From Pigoraptor vietnamica (Eukaryota > Opisthokonta > Filasterea), in assembly GCA_943704525.1 (NCBI GenBank), contig CALSCQ010003082.1, positions 1 to 35,695 of the forward strand: DNA of 35,695 nt, in the 5' to 3' direction. A program made the position numbers and the translations under genes. The notes under the pieces were generated by a model, which made no database searches, was not told the origin of the DNA, and saw nothing but the letters and a program-made list of their open reading frames with translations. This document shows, piece after piece, positions 32,607-35,695 of the stretch (positions within the stretch are counted from its first letter, which is position 1; each line of letters opens with the position of its first letter).

Positions 32607-34321
32607 GCGAGAGTCCCATACCGTGATCTGGTTCACGTTCTGGAACTTGACAAACTTGAGCGGGATGATCTTGTCGTTCTCCACCACAATGTCCTGCACC
32701 GACGGCGCACTCGCCGCCTCGTCGAAATCGAGCGTCGATGTTCGGTTCGTGAAGATGCGCACGTTCTTGGGCGCACGGCCTGTGCGCGAGACCCACGTGT
32801 AAGCAATTACAACTGTACACAGCAGGATTGCGACTACCCACCCGCCTCGACTACACATCGTACACGCACATACACACACACACACGTATATTTGCACACG
32901 CACACACACATATACAGCACACAACGCAACAACACATGTATACGCACATACACGAGCACACACACGCCTGCGCGCACACGCATACACCCCACAACGCAAC
33001 AACACACACTTGTATGCCGGCACACACACGCACCATCGGTGGGTCCCTTGATACGCAGCGAGTGCACCTTCACCGCTTGATTGAACGGCACCGAAATGAT
33101 GAGCTGCAGCAAAGCGCGGGGTGAGTCGACGCACCACAGGCCATGACCACCTTATAGCCACCCACGCACCACAGAGAATCCAACATTCGCGACTGCCTCT
33201 CGATATGCATCTCATACACAGAGTAACACATGGCTCCCTATACTTATCATACGGACCCCATAACATCCACAACCACGATTCACTCCATGCATCCATGCAC
33301 AAACCTGCTCGTCGCAGTCACTCTCGAGATACCCCGCGCCCTTCGAGAAGATGTTCTGGACGCCGTGCTTGTCGTCGGCGTTGAGGCACTCGACCTGACG
33401 CTTGTCCACAAACTCGTCCATTGCAATCTGAAAATGAGAGCTCGCATCAGCCTCTGAGCTTTCAAGCAACTTCGAAAGTGTCCCCACACACGCACACACA
33501 CACACAGGCTCACGCATGCACGCACGCACACACGACACAAAAGAAACGTCATCCCCTCGCACGGACTCACATATCCAGGCACACCCGAAGCCTCGTCCTC
33601 CGCATCGGGTCCCTTGTGGCGCTTGATATATTCCTCGAGCTTCCCAGCGTCGGAGCCGGAGAACTCGTCCACCTTCGTGCCGTTCTTGTAAAACTGGAAG
33701 GTCGGCATCGCGCGAATGCCGCACGCCTGCGCCGTGTCCTGTCGCGTGCGGAAATGACATTGAGAGGATCAATTAACTCGTGGCCACCACTCAACGATTG
33801 CACGACATCGCGGAGAGAGGGAGGCACCCGAGCAAGCATCGGTTTTTAAAAGGACTGCATTGGTAGCTTTGCTTGTCACGTCGGGCCAATAATGCGAGTC
33901 GAAGTCGTTTTGCGTACTGAGATGTGCCTTGCACTTGCTTGCGTGAGCACACGCGCATGCAGAGTATCCTCACATAGGGCGAAAAACAGAACAGACAATT
34001 AACGCCCACCTTGCACTTGTCCACATCGACCTTGAGGAAGACGACATTCTTGTACTGGATGCTCAGCGCCTGAAATGCAGGCGCGATTCGCTGGCACGGC
34101 TGGCACCACGTCGCAAAGAAGTCAACGGCCACCTGCAACGCGTACGCGCGTGCGTGCACCAAGGAGAACAACGGGGAAGGGCTCGTAAGATGATCAAGCG
34201 ATTAAAACCGATTATAAAACGAAATCTCAGAGTCACATCCGTACAAAGAGCCTATAATATATATGCACACACAACTATACGTGCACTCGCACACACGCAG
34301 CCGCACAAGCACAGGGGAACG

Positions 34322-34368
<47 letters not shown>

Positions 34369-34465
34369 CACAGCACATTCAAGGGGAACGCACCAGCTTC
34401 TGCCCTGCATTTCTGAGCTGGACCGGAAACTGGTCGTCAGAGTCAATGTGCTTCACGAGCGACAT
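32059..34465 (-). CDS. TXNL1: Thioredoxin-like protein with PITH domain (TXNL1 orthologue), 8 exons
   Basis: In animals TXNL1 is a thioredoxin that binds the 26S proteasome through its PITH domain. Exons on minus: 34465-34394, 34132-34010, 33738-33571, 33427-33305, 33103-33034, 32779-32622, 32332-32228, 32088-32059; all phase-consistent, 282 aa (human 289). The thioredoxin fold spans residues about 1-110 with active site WCQPC (Cys34, Cys37), FLKVDVDKC, and the cis-Pro region [10 protein letters not shown]. The PITH domain spans about 125-275: [67 protein letters not shown]. The last exon is only ten codons (VAGHEGEGH, stop), which matches the human C terminus in position and length and decided the acceptor at 32089. 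Four introns carry AC/TG microsatellites. Confidence 0.95.
32169..32210. repeat. (AC)n microsatellite in TXNL1-like intron 7
   Basis: About 40 bases of AC within intron 32089-32227, with GCAC and CCAC units on the left flank. Confidence 0.95.
32399..32605. repeat. Long (AC)n microsatellite in TXNL1-like intron 6
   Basis: About 205 bases of AC with GCAC and AAAC interruptions. It fills most of intron 32333-32621. On the sense strand it is TG-rich. Confidence 0.96.
32865..33033. repeat. Degenerate AC-rich repeat in TXNL1-like intron 5
   Basis: AC-rich sequence with two imperfect copies of a block reading about CACAACGCAACAACACA (near 32920 and 32990). It lies within intron 32780-33033. Confidence 0.8.
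34327..34367. repeat. (AC)n microsatellite in TXNL1-like intron 1
   Basis: About 40 bases of pure AC within intron 34133-34393, close to the donor of the first exon. Confidence 0.95.
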
Positions 34466-34863
34466 GATTCACTCCGTCCAAACAGAAATCGAGGGTATGA
34501 CACGACAGCGCACGAAAACCACCAACGCTGACGCGAGTGCAAGAACACAAAGGGACGACTTTAAGTGACGGAGAGCGGGCGAAACTAGTCGCGTGCGAAT
34601 CGGTATGTGGCTGGGCGGAAAGATGTTTCGGCTGGCGATGTGACGTCACCCAGCCATCGCCCCGGCGTCGCTCTCGGCTGAAACGCCAATTGGCGCTCCG
34701 CTTTCAGAAAAGGCAAAGTGTTGGGCATACTTTAGGCTTTGCCGGCGGCTGTAACCGCAACACTTATCGTGCATGCGCCAGATATGAAATGTGCTCTCTT
34801 CTTGCTGCTCCACTGCTTCCGTTTTTACTGTGGTCAGCGGCGATACGGCCCTGTAACATCGAG
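34466..34863. promoter_or_regulatory. Upstream region of the TXNL1-like gene
   Basis: About 400 bases without a recognisable exon. It contains a perfect TGACGTCA at 34641-34648. The right part would be the 3' flank of the unresolved minus-strand gene at the window edge. Confidence 0.45.
34641..34648. promoter_or_regulatory. CRE/ATF-type palindrome TGACGTCA
   Basis: Perfect octamer, 176 bases upstream of the TXNL1-like start codon. It is the third perfect copy in a probable promoter in this window. Confidence 0.5.
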
Positions 34864-35626
34864 TCAGTGGAAAGCCTGCTGGTAGCGCAGAATTGCCTGA
34901 GGGACGACCCTAATCTCCTCTGTGTGGGAGACCATGTGTTCGAGGCGTGCATTCTCTTCTCTGCGACGCGCATCCTGAGCGTTCTGCCGGATCTGTCGCT
35001 GCCCGCGCACCGTTGTTTGCCCGGGGATCCCCGCCGGTCGGCGCGGCTTCTTCGCCTTCGTGGCAGGCCGTGTTATCGCGGGTTGCGTGTCGGCGCCGTT
35101 GTGGCCCGAGTTCGGCGTCGATGCCTCCGTTTGAACGAACAGCGCCGACAAGTCGCGTAGGTCATTTTCATCTCCCTCTCGTGGGAGGTAGGCGGCGAGC
35201 TGCCGGATGTCGTCGTCGGTGATGATTGCGGGGGGCCACAGGGGCGTCATTGGACCGCACGTTTTTGCGCTCTTCCTCTGAGTGGTCCGAGTGCCTTCTC
35301 GGTGAGTTCGGGACGAATCTCAACCCTCGTTATCTGCAGTTGTTGAAAGGGTGTGAACGTGGCGTGGTGCGTCAGCGTGGAGAGGCTGAGAGGGAGCAAA
35401 GAAGATCGGCATTTGGACAGAGTTGATGAACGTGCTTCGTACCTTTAACGCGAAGCGCAAGAAAAATAAATACGCCGACCTTTTTGAGTTGGCTTCCGTT
35501 TGGTTTGCTGTGCAATTCACGATGCACGCCAGTTGATAGTTCAGCATCACGCGAGGCCACACAATCAAGGACGTCCAAGCGAGCCCTTTTTATGCATTCT
35601 GCCACATAAGGCAGAGTGCGTAGCAT
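34864..35626 (-). CDS. Unresolved hypothetical protein gene (partial model)
   Basis: The clearest segment is the minus-strand frame 35250-34864, ending in a stop at 34866-34864: an acidic start (PPAIITDDDIRQLAAYLP, then DENDLRDLSALF) and a Lys/Arg/Gln-rich, probably helical C terminus. A separate open frame upstream (35626 to about 35440) ends at a good donor, AAAG|GTACGA, and a strong pyrimidine-rich acceptor (CTGCAG) sits near 35330. More than one splice route is possible and none is clearly right, so the start and exon structure are open. No family was recognised. The gene may continue past the window. Confidence 0.35.
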
Positions 35627-35686
35627 GCGCCTCCTCGGCGTTAACGAATTAACACCGACGGGGAGAAGGATTGGTGTGTGACCTGC

Positions 35687-35695
35687 CCCCCCCCC
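35687..35695. other. Poly-C at the window end
   Basis: The window ends in at least nine C. This may be an assembly or contig edge, or a real homopolymer like the C17 at 10423. Confidence 0.6.

Overview
This is nuclear DNA of an intron-rich, moderately GC-rich eukaryote. Every well-supported gene is split by short spliceosomal introns (mostly about 80-290 nt), and long (AC)n/(TG)n microsatellites sit in introns and between genes. No prokaryotic operon structure is seen. The gene set points to a flagellated protist with an animal-like repertoire: MYCBPAP (a cilium/flagellum-linked protein), ATR, ADCK1 and a thioredoxin-PITH protein all resemble their animal orthologues over full length. I cannot name the species; choanoflagellate, apusomonad, another free-living flagellate or an alga all remain possible.

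Layout, left to right: (AC)n and an empty stretch (1-608); PSAT on minus (609-2779); a divergent Gly/Arg-rich gene with an MPLKIP/TTDN1-like motif on plus (3016-4098); MYCBPAP on plus (5034-8125); a Crinkler/RHS-type NTPase-nuclease gene on minus with interrupted frames (8826 to about 10623); an ABCG half-transporter on plus (11334-14891); ADCK1 on minus (15158-18123); a RING plus UBR-box protein on minus (18357-20699); ATR on minus (21257-30485); a type II thioesterase on plus, divergent from ATR (30828-31869); a TXNL1-like thioredoxin-PITH protein on minus (32059-34465); and an unresolved gene at the right edge.

I reconstructed exons by joining open segments at splice sites and checking phase. 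Nine genes close without any frame conflict: PSAT 364 aa, MPLKIP-like 220 aa, MYCBPAP 936 aa, ABCG 688 aa, ADCK1 593 aa, RING-UBR 487 aa, ATR 2699 aa, thioesterase 255 aa, TXNL1-like 282 aa. The neighbours do not form one pathway. They are mainly housekeeping genes (serine synthesis, DNA-damage signalling, mitochondrial kinase, proteasome-linked thioredoxin, transport, ubiquitin ligation). The exception is the Crinkler/RHS-type gene, which belongs to a fast-evolving, mobile family.

Most notable: five of the 57 modelled introns need a GC-AG donor to keep frame; a small protein combines an N-terminal RING with a C-terminal UBR box; perfect or near-perfect TGACGTCA sites lie upstream of several genes; and one intron is a minisatellite that repeats its own 5' splice site.
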